DNA of 64,000 nucleotides from positions 31,256,850 to 31,320,849 of the forward strand of contig CM050452.1 of assembly GCA_027563935.2 (NCBI GenBank), in the 5' to 3' direction. Numbering within the stretch: the stretch's first letter is position 1; each line of letters starts with the position of its first letter. The notes under the pieces are model-generated. The model searched no databases and was not told the DNA's origin. It saw nothing but the letters and a program-made list of their open reading frames with translations. Positions 22,431 through 34,379 of this stretch are shown piece by piece. Both the position numbers and the translations under genes were made by a program. The DNA is from Costus lasius (Eukaryota; Streptophyta; Magnoliopsida; Zingiberales; Costaceae).

Positions 22431-23701
22431 TGACGGAGTCATAGATGCCTATGGGGAGGCAACATTCCTCAAGAAGATGCTTGGGGAGACTCCCCAGGAA
22501 TTGACGAAGACGCCTCCCAAATTTCAGCTACAGAAGCTCTCTGCCGCCCTGAACACGGCCAGGCCATGATGGCAAACACGGTCGTGACATGGTCGAAGAC
22601 AGACGCGAACGCCAGCACGGACTGCGACATGGCCGTGGCACCCGCCGTGCCAGGCTCGGCGGATTTCGGCCCCAACGAACACGGCCGTGATGGAAAACAC
22701 GGCCAGGCCGTGATGAAGAATATGACCCATACTACCGGTTACGGCCCCGCCGTAAAATCAGCGCAACATTCTATGGATTTTGGCCCCTGCAAAAACGGCC
22801 GTGACGCGGAACACGGCCAAGCCATGATGAGCTCGCATTTCCCCAACATAGCAATGCCACCAGCCGTGTTCACCTCAGCGCAGAAATCAGATGCCGAACA
22901 CGGCCGTGATGATCACGGCCAGGCCGTGTTCAGCCCCAGAAAGCCAAAGACGGTGATTTTCCACCCCGTTCGACGTTCTTAGCGGTCCTCGCAACCTCCG
23001 GACCATTTTGTGGGAGTGATGAGCCCTTCGACAGCCACGACATGCCCCATCCACTCTGGCCACGTGGCTTCTCCCGCCTCCACGATGTCCCTTCACCCGC
23101 TGCCCATCCTTCGCGGACCCCCCCGAGATGCGACCACAGACCATGACCAGCCCGCCGACCACTATAACAACTGGGTCCTCAACTCGGCCCACGACACCGC
23201 CAACAACGTGCAGAACTAGCCCACCATCAACAAGTTTTGCTGCTTCGTGGCGGCTTGCTCGGAGATGGTGTAGCGCCACGTGGGTCCGGACAGCGACCAC
23301 GTGGATGACTCTTCCGCTCGACGCTTCAGCCGACGCCTCACACCCTTCGCGTGAAGGAATCGCACCAGGGAATAGTTGTTAGCTTTTACTTTTCGATAGT
23401 TAGAGGGCATCTTGACCCTCACATGTTTTGCTTGTGACCCTCTCTCCCTCTTGATCAATAAAAGAGGGCTAAAGGGCTGTGTGTTTTCTTAGTTTTTGTT
23501 GTAGTTTGCGCCTTCTCTTGCAAGGCCTTAGGTCAAGCAAAACTCCGAGGAGCTTGCCTACAGTTCCCTCGCCTCCTCTTTGTATGCTTCATTTCAGCTT
23601 TTCAATCAAAACACCCGGCGAACCCCGCTTGGGTGCCGGGTCCTTTGCGTGTTCACCTTGCTGCGTTGTGTCTTGGACGAGTAAGCTTGGTCGGTTGCCA
23701 T
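22431..23701 (+). repeat. Gypsy-B 5' LTR, left piece
   Basis: The LTR starts TGACGGAGTCATAG. This piece reaches GCCAT (23697-23701), the copia-2 target site, and the LTR continues at 33146. The TATA position reads CAATAAAAG (near 23456), whereas the 3' LTR has TATAAAAG. The U3 carries the palindrome cluster listed separately. Confidence 0.92.
22551..22935 (+). repeat. Palindrome cluster (ACACGGCCGTG) in gypsy-B U3
   Basis: Variants of ACACGGCC(A/G)(G/T)G and CACGGCCAGGCCGTG recur at about 22553, 22577, 22679, 22696, 22794, 22810, 22899 and 22914, with full palindromes CACGGCCGTG at several. The matching part of the 3' LTR is 57982-58362. It may be a U3 regulatory array. Confidence 0.8.
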
Positions 23702-25656
23702 TGTTGGTATATATGCCCTAGGACCTAGTTTTGGTCCATCTTTGTACTACTTGACATTGATATTTATATATCATTCTGGCATTGTCGTTATCATTGTTTG
23801 TCTACACCTGCGATTGTGTACTTACATGATAATGTCCCTGGAGACAGATTAGATCTGTGCTCAAAATAATTGTCCCCAATCGATGTACCTGAGTGGATAT
23901 GGGACAGCTCTGGTACTTGTGAGACTGGTATGTGGGCTGGTTAGGCACGTGGTGCTAACGCAGACACATGGGTGTATCATTGGAGGATATACTGGATAGA
24001 CCCGCTATGAGGCTATGACTTGGTGTCATGAGTTATCCTCATAAGTGACAGGAGATGCATTGATCCCTTGACTTGAGGTCATTGATCATTCTATATGGTT
24101 AGAGACTTGCTTTGATACAACCTAACACCTTGCCGTAGCTGGGAGGTCATAACGGTTGTCATTGAGCATGTCATAACCCATATGAGAAGGTCAATAGACA
24201 GACATAGGATTTGCCCCTTCCCTAGGGAAGTATGATATCCATGGATCTCCTTTATGGTTCTATGACTGAGAGTGTATGGCCATACCCAGGTGAGAACCTG
24301 TTTTAGTCATAGCCATGTGATTGGATGAGAACAAGTGGTGACACACTTGTCCAATCGGATATCAGTTCGGCAAAGAGACTGTAATGCATCTATACCTAGT
24401 TGCGATGATGGGGATGTCGATGTCGATATCCATTCCAATGACCTGGGTAGCAGCGATGCACTGCTAGGTGCCACTCACTGCTTGTGATGACCTTTGGTCA
24501 GCACTGCCAGCGTCAGAGGAACCTACAGGGTCGCACACCTTGATACTTGAGTTCTCGCATTGATCGGGAAGCCTTATGATCGAGTTATTGGATAACTCGG
24601 ATCTAATTGGGAGATTTCATCTGCGCCAATGGGCCTGATGAGATGGAAGAACATTATTGGAGCCAAACTTCAATTTTGGCAGGTTGACCCGTATTTGACC
24701 ATGGTTGGTCACATTTGGATTAGGGTTGCATTGGATTGGATCCAAGTGCTTAATCAACCCATGTAATGAAGTTTGGGGTAGCTCGTTATCCAATGAGGCC
24801 CAATAATAAGTTGTCATGAAGAGAAGAAAGGCTAAAAGGGTATAATGGGGACAAATCTTCTCCCCTAGGCGCCTATGGGCATAATGGGGAGAAGTGGCGC
24901 AATTTGCTTCATAAGGAAGCAATTGGCGCCTCCCCCTTAATCCTTTATGGTATGAATGCCAATATGGCATTACTTGGGGCGCAAGGCAAGGCCTTGGCGC
25001 ACAAAGAAAGACATGGGCTCTAAAAGGAATGGTTGAAAGAGTATTATGGAAATGTCTTGGAGACTTTCCTTATCTCAAACCTTCTCATCCTAGCCGCCCA
25101 CTTGTCTTAATCCTAGCCTTTCATAAATCGCCTCTTGCCCTATAAAAGAGCACCTAGCCGAGCCCTCTTGTGAGTGATCAATCCTAAAAGGCGTGAACAC
25201 AAGAAGAGGGGCGAGTGCTAGGAGCAAGGGCGCATCTTCCTTCTTCCATAACCGCAAGCCTCTTCCTCCTTTCCTCTTGGCGCAAGGAACTTTAGTGCCT
25301 GGCGGTTTGGGTAGCTTTCTTTCTTCTCTTGGCGTGTCATCTCTCTTGGTGGCGCAAGTGAAGTAGAGCATCTCCCTAAGGCTTGGATCTTCTTCCCGAG
25401 GCTAGCACCGGGCGTGGAAGAAGAGAACTCAAGAGATCCGTGTGTGTGAGACTGCAGAGGGCGCACACTTGGGCGCCTACATCGGCATCACTCCAAATTG
25501 CTCTTAAGGTATTTCCTAACTCATCGTGCCGACTCCCTTGCTTGCAATCTTCACTGGGTTTTTGGGACCGGCCTATTTCGGGGACATTCTTCCGCTGCGT
25601 AAAATGTATGTCTATGACTCTGAAAAATTGTAAAATGTCCCCGGGGTTTCCCAACA
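23702..25656 (+). repeat. Copia-2 5' LTR
   Basis: The LTR starts TGTTGGTATATATGCCC and ends GGGTTTCCCAACA. The 3' copy starts TGTTGGTGTATATGCCC. A TATA box lies at 25141-25148. Confidence 0.94.
25141..25148 (+). promoter_or_regulatory. Copia-2 5' LTR TATA box
   Basis: CCCTATAAAAGAGC in the LTR, conserved at 32626-32633 in the 3' LTR. It is the likely core promoter. Confidence 0.7.
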
Positions 25657-25657
25657 G

Positions 25658-25670
25658 TGGTATCAGAGCG
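25658..25670 (+). other. Copia-2 primer-binding site
   Basis: TGGTATCAGAGCG begins two bases after the LTR end and is complementary to initiator-Met tRNA. Confidence 0.92.
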
Positions 25671-27244
25671 ACTTGCAAGATTCGAACAATGTTTTATGCT
25701 TTTCTTTCATGCTCACATGCCATATCTCTATTTTCGTAAATAGCATGATGCATGGCAAATGATTTTTCTAAGTAGGAAAAATTAGGGTTTCTTGTTTCTA
25801 TCATCCTCTCAATCTCTTTTGGATTTTTGGACTATTTTTCTTGTTTGATTTAAAGATCAAAGGCGCACGTAATTATGTCAAGTAGGACGGGCATTGTGTC
25901 TTCGGACTGGCCAAGTCTCTTGATCTGACAAAATTGCCAGCCGAAAGGATCTCTGAAATCATCATGAAAAATAAATCACAATAAACCAAAAGATTTGTGA
26001 GAAGAAGATGAGAAAAAGAGACTAGTTTTATGAAAAAGTAAAATTTCAGATTTTATGTTTTTCATGAGCATGTAGAATTGCATGAGTAAATACCTTGATT
26101 GTGCATGATGTTGTGATCATTAGTCAAGCCCCCCCCCCCTTTGCATGCCTGCGATGTATCCTCGTGAGGCCCGCGTGCCGCTTTTCTTTTGATTAAGAAG
26201 AAGATTAGGGTGGCGCATGTACTTGGAGCTTAGCGCATGCATACCTTGGATGGTGGTGCAAAAAGCAAGAGGCGCAAGCCTGCTTAGTGGCGCAAGACCA
26301 TGGCATTGGCCGAACCTATGGGGAACATTGAAAGTATTCCTCTACGGTTTGAGAGCTAAGCCATGAGAGAAGGACCTTGGAGCCAACCTTGAAGTTCAAG
26401 CTAGAGGTCGGCTAGGCTAGGTCTAGGAATTGAGGCTTGAGTTCTAGGACAAGAGTTGAACCTATTTCATGGCATGGATTGGTTCAATGTCTTGAATAGG
26501 ATATGATCACATCATTCTTTACTGCTTTTATTATTATCTGCAGAAGCATGCCTGAAATGTTTTACCGTTATGTTATCACCATAGGATTGTATGCCTGTAA
26601 TGATAGACATAAGATAAAACTGAGATGATGAGACCTTAAACAAAAACCCTCAATTAAAATATCAAGTCAGGTAGCCTTCTAACGCGTAGCCCTCACTAAG
26701 CTATCGATCAGTGGAGTTGTGAATTGTTTCCCACCCTCGTGGGACACACCCACTTATTTTTAGAAAGTGCGTGGTGGCAATGGTTTCCCCAGTCCAGTTT
26801 TAACCTGGGCGTGCCTTCGCAAGGAAACTTGTTGGCCCTGGGCATAACGGTTAGGAATGGACTTGACTAGAAGTTCACATGTTCTGGGCACATGGTGAAA
26901 GTCTAGAGGCATCGTTGAGAGGTAAAGGTTTCATGTTGTATCCAGCCCTCACTGGACATGAAATGCCCAGACTGTCTCGACAAGGGGAGTTGCTTGGAGC
27001 AACCGGCCGGCGCGCCCACCTTAGGAAACATGGGTTACTTTGTGCATCTCATCCCACCCTCGTGGGACGCGAAGCCTCATGTGAAATAAGGATCCCATCT
27101 CACTAGGAAGTCTTAAACTTCCCGATTGACTTTGTGGGTTGTCAATTCGAATTTAAAATAGTGAGAGTAGTAATCATTTAAAACAAGTCCAGTTTAAATG
27201 ATTCAAAGTAGTACTAAACTGTTCTTCTTTGGTGTTGTAGAACA
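25671..27244 (+). other. Copia-2 non-coding leader with hairpins
   Basis: I see no convincing gene. There is a run of ten Cs near 26131. Three short inverted repeats are present: TCCCAC-CCTC-GTGGGA at 26729-26744, TCCAG/CTGGA at 26941-26956 and TCCCAC-CCTC-GTGGGA at 27052-27067. The last lies in sequence homologous to the third copia-1 hairpin. The leader ends in TTGTAG directly before the gag region. Confidence 0.7.
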
Positions 27245-30200
27245 ATGGCTACGAACACTGGTGGGTTATCACTGCGATCACTCCTTGATAAGGATAAGTT
27301 AGTTGGAACTAACTTTATGGACTGGCATCGGAACTTGAGGATAGTCCTCAAGCTCGAGAAGAAGCTGTATGTCCTTGAACAGCCTCTTCCTGCGGCTCCT
27401 CCGCCTAATGCCCGAACGGCAGATAGAGATGCTTATAGAAAGCATCAGGATGACTCTTTGGAGGTTGCATGTCTCATGCTAGCCAGCATGGCACCTGAAC
27501 TGCAGGTGCAATATGAGGAGCAGAACGCTTTTCAGATGATCACTTGTCTGAAACAGATGTTCAAGGCTCAGGCTAGAACTGAGAGATTTGACACCGCCAA
27601 AGCAGTCTTTCGGTGCAAGTTGTTTGAGGGTGCACCAGTGAGACCCCATGTTCTCAAACTCATTGGGAATGTGGATCATCTCAGGAGACTGGGACACACC
27701 ATAGACAACGAGCTGGTTGTGGATCTAATTCTGCATTCCCTGCCCCCTAGCTTCAGTCCGTTTATCATTAACTTCAACATGAACCGGATTGAGTGCACAC
27801 GGGAGGAATTGATGAATATGCTCCAAACAGCCGAGCGAGAGATGGGTAAGACCAAACCCAATTCTGTTCGTTTGGTCCCTGCGACCAAAAAGATAAAGAA
27901 GAAGGGTAAGGCACGTGCTAAGAGCAGTGCCAGAGGTCCTACCAAAGCACTGAAGAAAAAGGCGAAGAAGTCAAAGGACCAGAGGTGTTTTCACTGTGGC
28001 GAGCAGGGTCACTGAAGAAGGGACTGCAAGCAGCTTCAGAATGAGGAGAAGAAAGGCTTGGCCTTAACTTCTGGCTCAGGTATCTATGTTACAGAAGTCA
28101 ATCTTTCTACTTCTATGTCATGGGTATTGGATACCGCATGTGGAGCTCATATTTGTACAAATATGCAGGGGCTTAAGAAAAGTAGATCGGTGCGGCTTGG
28201 AGAGATTGACCTACGCGTTGGAAATGGGGCACAGGTTGCTGCTGTTGCTGTAGGCGTTTTGACTCTCTCCTTGCCTTCTGGACTTTAATTAGAACTAGAT
28301 AATTGCTTTTGTGTACCTTCACTTACAAAGAACATTGTATCCATTCCTTGCTTAGCAAGAAAAGGATTTAAATTTGAAATAAATAAGAACTCCTGTTCTT
28401 TTTCATTTGCAAATATGTTCTATGGGAAGGGTACTTTGTGCAATGGTATGTATATCTTGGATATGAAAAGTTCTATTTGTAACATAAGCAATAAAAGGAC
28501 CAAACTGAGTGGTTCAGTTGGTGCTTTCCTATGGCACTGTCGATTAGCCCATATAAACAAGAATCACATCCAACAACTCCATGCAAATGGATTGTTAGAT
28601 TCAAGTTCCTTGGAGGAATTTGATACATGTGAACCTTGTTTATTAGGGAAAATGACAAAGGCGCCCTTCACCAAGATTGGTGAGAGGGCAGAAGGTTTAT
28701 TAGATCTCATACATACTGATGTGTGTAGGCCCTTCAATAAACAAGCCAGAGGAGGGTACAACTACTTCATTACCTTCACTGATGATTTCAGTAGGTATGG
28801 CTATGTCTACTTAATGAGACATAAATCTGAATCCTTTGAGAAATTCAAGGAGTTCAAGAATGAAATAGAGAACCAGCTTGGAAGATCCATTAAAGCTCTT
28901 CGATCAGATCGAGGTGGAGAATACCTGAGCGGTGAGTTCTTCGACTATCTGAGAGAGTGTGAGATCATATCCCAACTCACTCCTCCTGGAACACCTCAAT
29001 GGAATGGTGTGTCTGAAAGGAGAAATTGAACTTTATTGGATATGGTTCGATCCATGATGAGTCATGCAATTCTACCTTCATCATTCTGGGGGCATGCACT
29101 AGAAACAGCTTCTCTGATACTGAATAATGTTCCATCTAAGAGTGTCTCCAAAATACCATACGAGATGTGGAGTGGGAGACGCCCTAATCTCACGTTTATC
29201 AAGATCTGGGGATGTGAGGCTTATGTCAAACGTCGGGATTCTAGCAAGCTAGAACCTAGATCTGATAAGTGTGTGTTTGTGGGGTATCCTAAGGAAACTA
29301 AAGGATACTACTTCTATGTTCCAAGCGAGAACAAAGTTTTTATTGCTCGAGGTGCTGTCTTTCTAGAGAAAGAATTTCTTTTGAAAGAAGTTAGTGGGAG
29401 GAAGTTTGACTTGGATGAGGTCCAAGTGCAAGCACAAGACAAGGAGATGGAATCTGAGCCACCTGCACCGATTGCTAGGCAACCTGAGGCTCAAACACAG
29501 GTCCCGCATAGGTCTGGGAGAATTCGTCGTGCACCTGAAAGGTATGGGTCGCTACCGACCCAACACGATGGGATCTTCATCATTGAGGATGAACCCAGAA
29601 CCTATGATGAGGCGGTCAGTGGACCGGACTCTGAGAAATGGCTTGACGCCATGCGATCCGAGATGGATTCCATGTCGGCTAACCAAGTCTGGGATTTGGT
29701 TGAGCTGCCTGATGGGGTAAAACCCATAGGGTGTAAATGGGCCTTCAAGAGGAAGACAGACATGGATGGCAAAATAGTTACCTATAAGGGTAGACTAGTG
29801 GCTAAAGGATTTAAACAAGTCCACGGGGTGGACTATGATGAAACCTTCTCGCCAGTTGCCATGATTAAATCCATTCGGATTCTGCTTGCTATAGCTGCAT
29901 ATCATGACTATGAGATATGGCAGATGGATGTGAAGACAGCGTTCCTTAACGGGAAGCTGACTGAGGATGTGTATATGTCACAACCTGATGGCTTCATCCA
30001 TCCTGCAGAGGCTAATAAGGTCTGCAGGCTAAAGAGGTCCATTTATGGATTAAAGTAAGCATCTCAAAGTTGGAATCTTCGATTTGATGAAGCCGTGAGA
30101 GATTATGGTTTTATCAAAAGCGAAGATGACGCCTGTGTATAGAGAAAATTCAGTGGGAGCTTGGTGATTTTTCTGGTCTTGTATGTTGATGACATACTGC

Positions 30201-31165
30201 TCATCGGAAACGGCATCCCTAGTCTTCAAGCTGTGAAGACATGGTTGGGGAAGTGTTTCGAGATGAAAGACTTAGGGGAGGCCGCCTATATTCTAGGCAT
30301 AAGGATCTACCGGGATAGATCCAAGAGGCTTCTGGCCCTTAGTCAGAGTACTTACATTGATAAGGTACTGGAGAGGTTCTACATGGAGCAATCCAAGAAA
30401 GGATACCTTCCAGTGAGACATGGCCTTACTCTCTCAAAAAGCCAGTGTCCTACAACACAGGCTGAGAGGGATGACATGAGTCGAATTCCTTATGCTTCGG
30501 CAGTAGGATCGATCATGTATGCAATGTTGTGTACTAGACCAGATGTGGCATATGCTGTGAGCATAACCAGCCGATACCAATCCAATCCAGGTCTACAGCA
30601 CTGGGTGGCTATAAAGAACATCCTAAAGTATCTGAGAAGAACTAAGGATTTGTTCCTGGTCTATGGGGGACAGGAAGAGCTCAGTATGCAGGGCTATACT
30701 GACGCATCATTCCAGTCTGACCCTGACGACTTTAGATCGCAGGCCGGCTATGTGTTTAAGATAAATGGAGGCGCTGTATGTTGGAAGAGCTTCAAGCAAT
30801 CCACCATAGCAGATTCTACAACCGAAGCTGAGTATGTGGCTGCTTCAGAGGTAGCCATGGAAGCTGTTTGGATAAGGAAGTTCTTATGTGATCTTCAGGT
30901 GGTACCTAGTGCAATGGATCCCATTGAACTCTACTGTGACAACAATGGAGCAATTGCACAAGCCAAGGAACCACGGTCTCATCAAAGATCCAAACACATA
31001 CTCAGAAGATTTCACCTAATCAGAGAGATCATTGACAGAAGTGATGTCAAGATTAGCAGAGTAGACACAGAGAACAATCTGGTAGACCCATTGACCAAGG
31101 CTTTGGCGCAGTAGAAGAATGATGGTCACGCTAGAGATATGGGGTTGAGATTCCTCAACTTCTAG
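27245..31165 (+). pseudogene. Copia-2 gag-pol with six in-frame stops
   Basis: One 1306-codon frame runs from ATG (MATNTGG) to TAG at 31163-31165 with no shift. Premature stops: TGA 28013 (the Trp of the zinc knuckle, CFHCGEQGH-stop), TAA 28286, TGA 29027, TAA 30056, TAG 30140 and TAG 31112. The domains are otherwise as in copia-1: UBN2 Gag, CCHC knuckle, protease DTACG, pre-integrase zinc region, integrase (HTDVCRPF; the usual G after C is R), RT with YVDD (near 30185) and RNase H with YTDAS. At least four of the six stops fit C-to-T or G-to-A changes when compared with copia-1 and copia-3. It is not translatable as one protein. Confidence 0.93.
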
Positions 31166-31175
31166 GTCTTAGTGC

Positions 31176-31186
31176 AAGTGGGAGAT
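31176..31186 (+). other. Copia-2 polypurine tract
   Basis: AAGTGGGAGAT, identical to the copia-1 tract, abuts the 3' LTR. Confidence 0.88.
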
Positions 31187-33140
31187 TGTTGGTGTATATG
31201 CCCTAGGACCTAGTTTTGGTCCATCTTTGTACTACTTGACATTGATATTTATATATCATTCTGGCATTGTCGTTATCATTGTTTGTCTACACCTGCGATT
31301 GTGTACTTACATGATAATGTCCCTGGAGACAGATTAGATCTGTGCTCAAAATAATTGTCCCCAGTCGATGTACCTGAGTGGATATCAGACAGCTCTGGTA
31401 CTTGTGAGACTGGTATGTGGGCTGGTTAGGCATGTGGTGCTAACGCAGACACATGGGTGTATCATTGGAGGATATACTGGATAGACCCACTACGAGGCTA
31501 TGACTTGGTGTCATGAGTTATCCTCATAAGTGACAGGAGATGCATTGATCCCTTGACTTGAGGTCATTGTTCATTCTATATGGTTAGAGAGTTGCTTTGA
31601 TACAACCTAACACCTTGCCGTAGCTGGGAGGTCATAACGGTTGTCATTGAGCATGTCACAACCCATATGAGAAGGTCAATAGACAGACATAGGATTTGCC
31701 CCTTCCCTAGGGAAGTATGATATCCATGGAGCTCCTTTATGGTTCTATGACTGAGAGTGTATGGCCATACCCAGGTGAGAACCTGTTTTAGTCATAGCCA
31801 TGTGATTGGATGAAAACAAGTGGTGACACACTTGTCCAATCGGATATCAGTTCGGCAAAGAGACTGTAATGCATCTATACCTAGTTGCGATGATGGGGAT
31901 GTCGATGTCGATATCCATTCCAATGACCTGGGTAGCAGCGATGCACTGCTAGGTGCCACTCACTGCTTGTGATGACCTTTGGTCAGCACTGCCAGCGTCA
32001 GAGGAACCTACAGGGTCGCACACCTTGATACTTGAGTTCTCGCATTGATCGGGAAGCCTTATGATCGAGTTATTGGATAACTCGGATCTAATTGGGAGAT
32101 TTCATCAGCGCCAATGGGCCTGATGAGATGGAAGAACATTATTGGAGCCAAACTTCAATTTTGGCAGGTTGACCCGTATTTGACCATGGTTGGTCACCTT
32201 TGGATTAGGGTTGCATTGGATTGGATCCAAGTGCTTAATCAACCCATGTAATGAAGTTTGGGCTAGCTCGTTATCCAATGAGGCCCAATAATAAGTTGTC
32301 ATGAAGAAAAGAAAGGCTAAAAGGGTATAATGGGGACAAATCTTCTCCCCTAGGCGCCTATGGGCATAATGGGGAGAAGTGGCGCAATTTGCTTCATAAA
32401 GAAGCAATTGGCGCCTCCCCCTTAATCCCTTATGGTATGAATGCCAATATGGAATTACTTGGGGCGCAAGGCAAGGCCTTGGCGCACAAAAAAAGACATG
32501 GGCTCTAAAAGGAATGGTTGAAAGAGTATTATGGAAATGTCTTGGAGACTTTCCTTATCTCAAACCTTCTCATCCTAGCCGCCCACTTGTCTTAATCCTA
32601 GCCTTTCATAAATCGCCTCTTGCCCTATAAAAGAGCACCTAGCCGAGCCCTCTTGTGAGTGATCAATCCTTGAAGGCGTGAACACAAGAAGAGGGGCGAG
32701 TGCTAGGAGCAAGGGCGCATCTTCCTTCTTCCATAACCGCAAGCCTCTTCCTCCTTTCCTCTTGGCGCAAGGAACTTAGTGCTTGGCGGTTTGGGTAGCT
32801 TTCTTTCTTCTCTTGGCGCATCATCTCTCTTGGTAGTGCAAGTGAAGTAGAGCATCTCCCTAAGGCTTGGATCTTCTTCCCGAGGCTAGCACTGGGCGTG
32901 GAAGAAGAGAACTCAAGAGATCCGTGTGTGTGAGACTGCAGAGGGTGCACACTTGGGCGCCTACATCGGCATCACTCCAAATTGCTCTTAAGGTATTTCC
33001 TAACTCATCGTGTCGACTCCCTTGCTTGCGATCTTCACTGGGTTTTTGGGACCGGCCTGTTTCAGGGACATTCTTCCGCTGCGTAAAATGTATGTCTATG
33101 ACTCTGAAAAATTGTAAAATGTCCCCGGGGTTTCCCAACA
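31187..33140 (+). repeat. Copia-2 3' LTR
   Basis: 1954 bp, ending TTTCCCAACA before the GCCAT duplication. It has a TATA box at 32626-32633. It differs from the 5' LTR at several bases, so the insertion is older than copia-1. Confidence 0.94.
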
Positions 33141-33145
33141 GCCAT

Positions 33146-33428
33146 AGCATCGTGAAGGGAGTGCGCATGTGCTTGCAAAAAATTTACATTGGCTCCGCGA
33201 TCGAGGTGAGTATTTTACTTTAGAATTTCGATCCCTGGTTTCTTGTCGCTCCGAGTGTTGCTCAAGCTACATCTTGCACTGTTTCCATCGGTTTTCTCCA
33301 CGGGTTTTCATCGATCGTGCATGTTTTCTCTTCCCTCGTCTCAAGACCGTCTCCTAGATTTCCGCATCATAGGTTCCCCCACCATAGAGTATTGCCGTAA
33401 GGAACCATCCCATACATCCGCTGCGTCA
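33146..33428 (+). repeat. Gypsy-B 5' LTR, right piece
   Basis: It continues the LTR after the second GCCAT copy and ends CGCTGCGTCA. Joined to 22431-23701 it totals 1554 bp, against 1575 bp for the 3' LTR. Confidence 0.92.
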
Positions 33429-33433
33429 AAATT

Positions 33434-33446
33434 TGGTATCAGAGCA
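33434..33446 (+). other. Gypsy-B primer-binding site
   Basis: TGGTATCAGAGCA lies five bases after the LTR end and is complementary to initiator-Met tRNA. Confidence 0.9.
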
Positions 33447-33543
33447 GGTTGAAGCTAACTCTTGTCTAGCTTCACCGGTCTCCCGCTGCATTTCATTCGG
33501 CTTTCGGATTTCATTTCAGCATCCATTCGCATTTTCCTGCATC

Positions 33544-34379
33544 ATGACCACTAGAACAGGAGCCCCGTATCAACAACCCCTGCCGAAGTGCCTGTTATGA
33601 CCGAAGATAGTACTCCGCCTAGGGTAGAGCCGGTTGAGTCACTGTCCAGGCGCATAGAAGCGATGGAGGCCATGTTTCAGCGCCTCATGGCGTCGGTCCA
33701 TCATCTGACGGACCAAGTCACGGAACTCCGAGCTAAGCCCATCGAGGGCCAGCCCTCTGCTAGTATTCCACCTTCGTTTGCCCCGCTGCGTATGCGCGCC
33801 AACGAGTCACCCCGCTTTGACCCCTTTGCCGATGAGTCCGCGTGGGCCGAGGATGCTCCTCACCCACATCGCCTTGTTCCGCGTAGTCGTGAGGACGATG
33901 AGGTCTGCCGGCTCACACGCGTTGACCCCCCGACTTTCAACGGTAGCCTTGACCCTCATGTCTTCCTCGATTGGGCTGCTGCCGTCGATAACTATTTCGA
34001 GTGGAGCGCCATGTCCGAACACCTTAAAGTCAGTTACGTTCGTCTTTTGCTAACCAGCCCCGCTCGATTGTATTGGACGAACGTAGAGCGCCAATTAGTA
34101 GACCAACATCTTCCCCCCATTACCCGATGGGAGGAAATGTGCTACCGGCTGAAGGAGAAGTATGTGCCCCCCACCTATAGACAGCGCCTCCTCGATTCGT
34201 ATTCCGTTATCTCCCAAGGGTCCGACACCGTCGATGCATACCACTCTCGTTTTGACGAGCTTGGTATCCGCTGCAACCTTAAAGAGGATCCCGCCTTCAC
34301 CCTGTCTCGGTTCCACAACGGTCTCCGCGAGGAGATTCAGCGCGCGTTACCCGCCTACGGTCTTGACACGATCATCCTT
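33544..34379 (+). pseudogene. Gypsy-B gag, first part
   Basis: The likely original start is ATG at 33544 (MTTRTG, like gypsy-A and gypsy-N), but that frame hits a stop within 20 codons. The frame that continues through the element is open from about 33588, so one small indel occurred in between. The Gag core is clear: PPTFNGSLDPHVFLDW, then RLYWTNVE, RWEEM and SRFDELGIRC, the retrotransposon Gag capsid-like domain. A short possible coiled coil (LSRRIEAMEAMFQRLM) precedes it. The piece ends at TCCTT (34375-34379), where the solo copia LTR inserted. Confidence 0.88.

Larger units (their letters stand above)
23702..33140 (+). mobile_element. Copia-2, full-length but inactivated LTR retrotransposon
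   Basis: This 9439-bp element is flanked by GCCAT (23697-23701 and 33141-33145). Its LTRs are 23702-25656 (1955 bp) and 31187-33140 (1954 bp) and differ at several sites. It has a Met-tRNA primer site, a 1.6-kb leader, one gag-pol frame with six nonsense codons and no frameshift, and a purine tract. It inserted into the gypsy-B 5' LTR; the uninterrupted version of that site is visible in the 3' LTR near 59150. It is related to copia-4 and, more distantly, to copia-1 and copia-3. Confidence 0.95.

Noticed and set aside
22566..22982. Open frames across the gypsy-B U3 (138 and 137 codons, also 57998-58561)
   Set aside because: They follow from the GC-rich palindrome repeats; the two LTR copies do not preserve the same frames and no domain is seen.
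26125..26140. Run of Cs as a functional G-quadruplex
   Set aside because: A single homopolymer run in a leader, not seen in the relatives; could be slippage or sequencing error.
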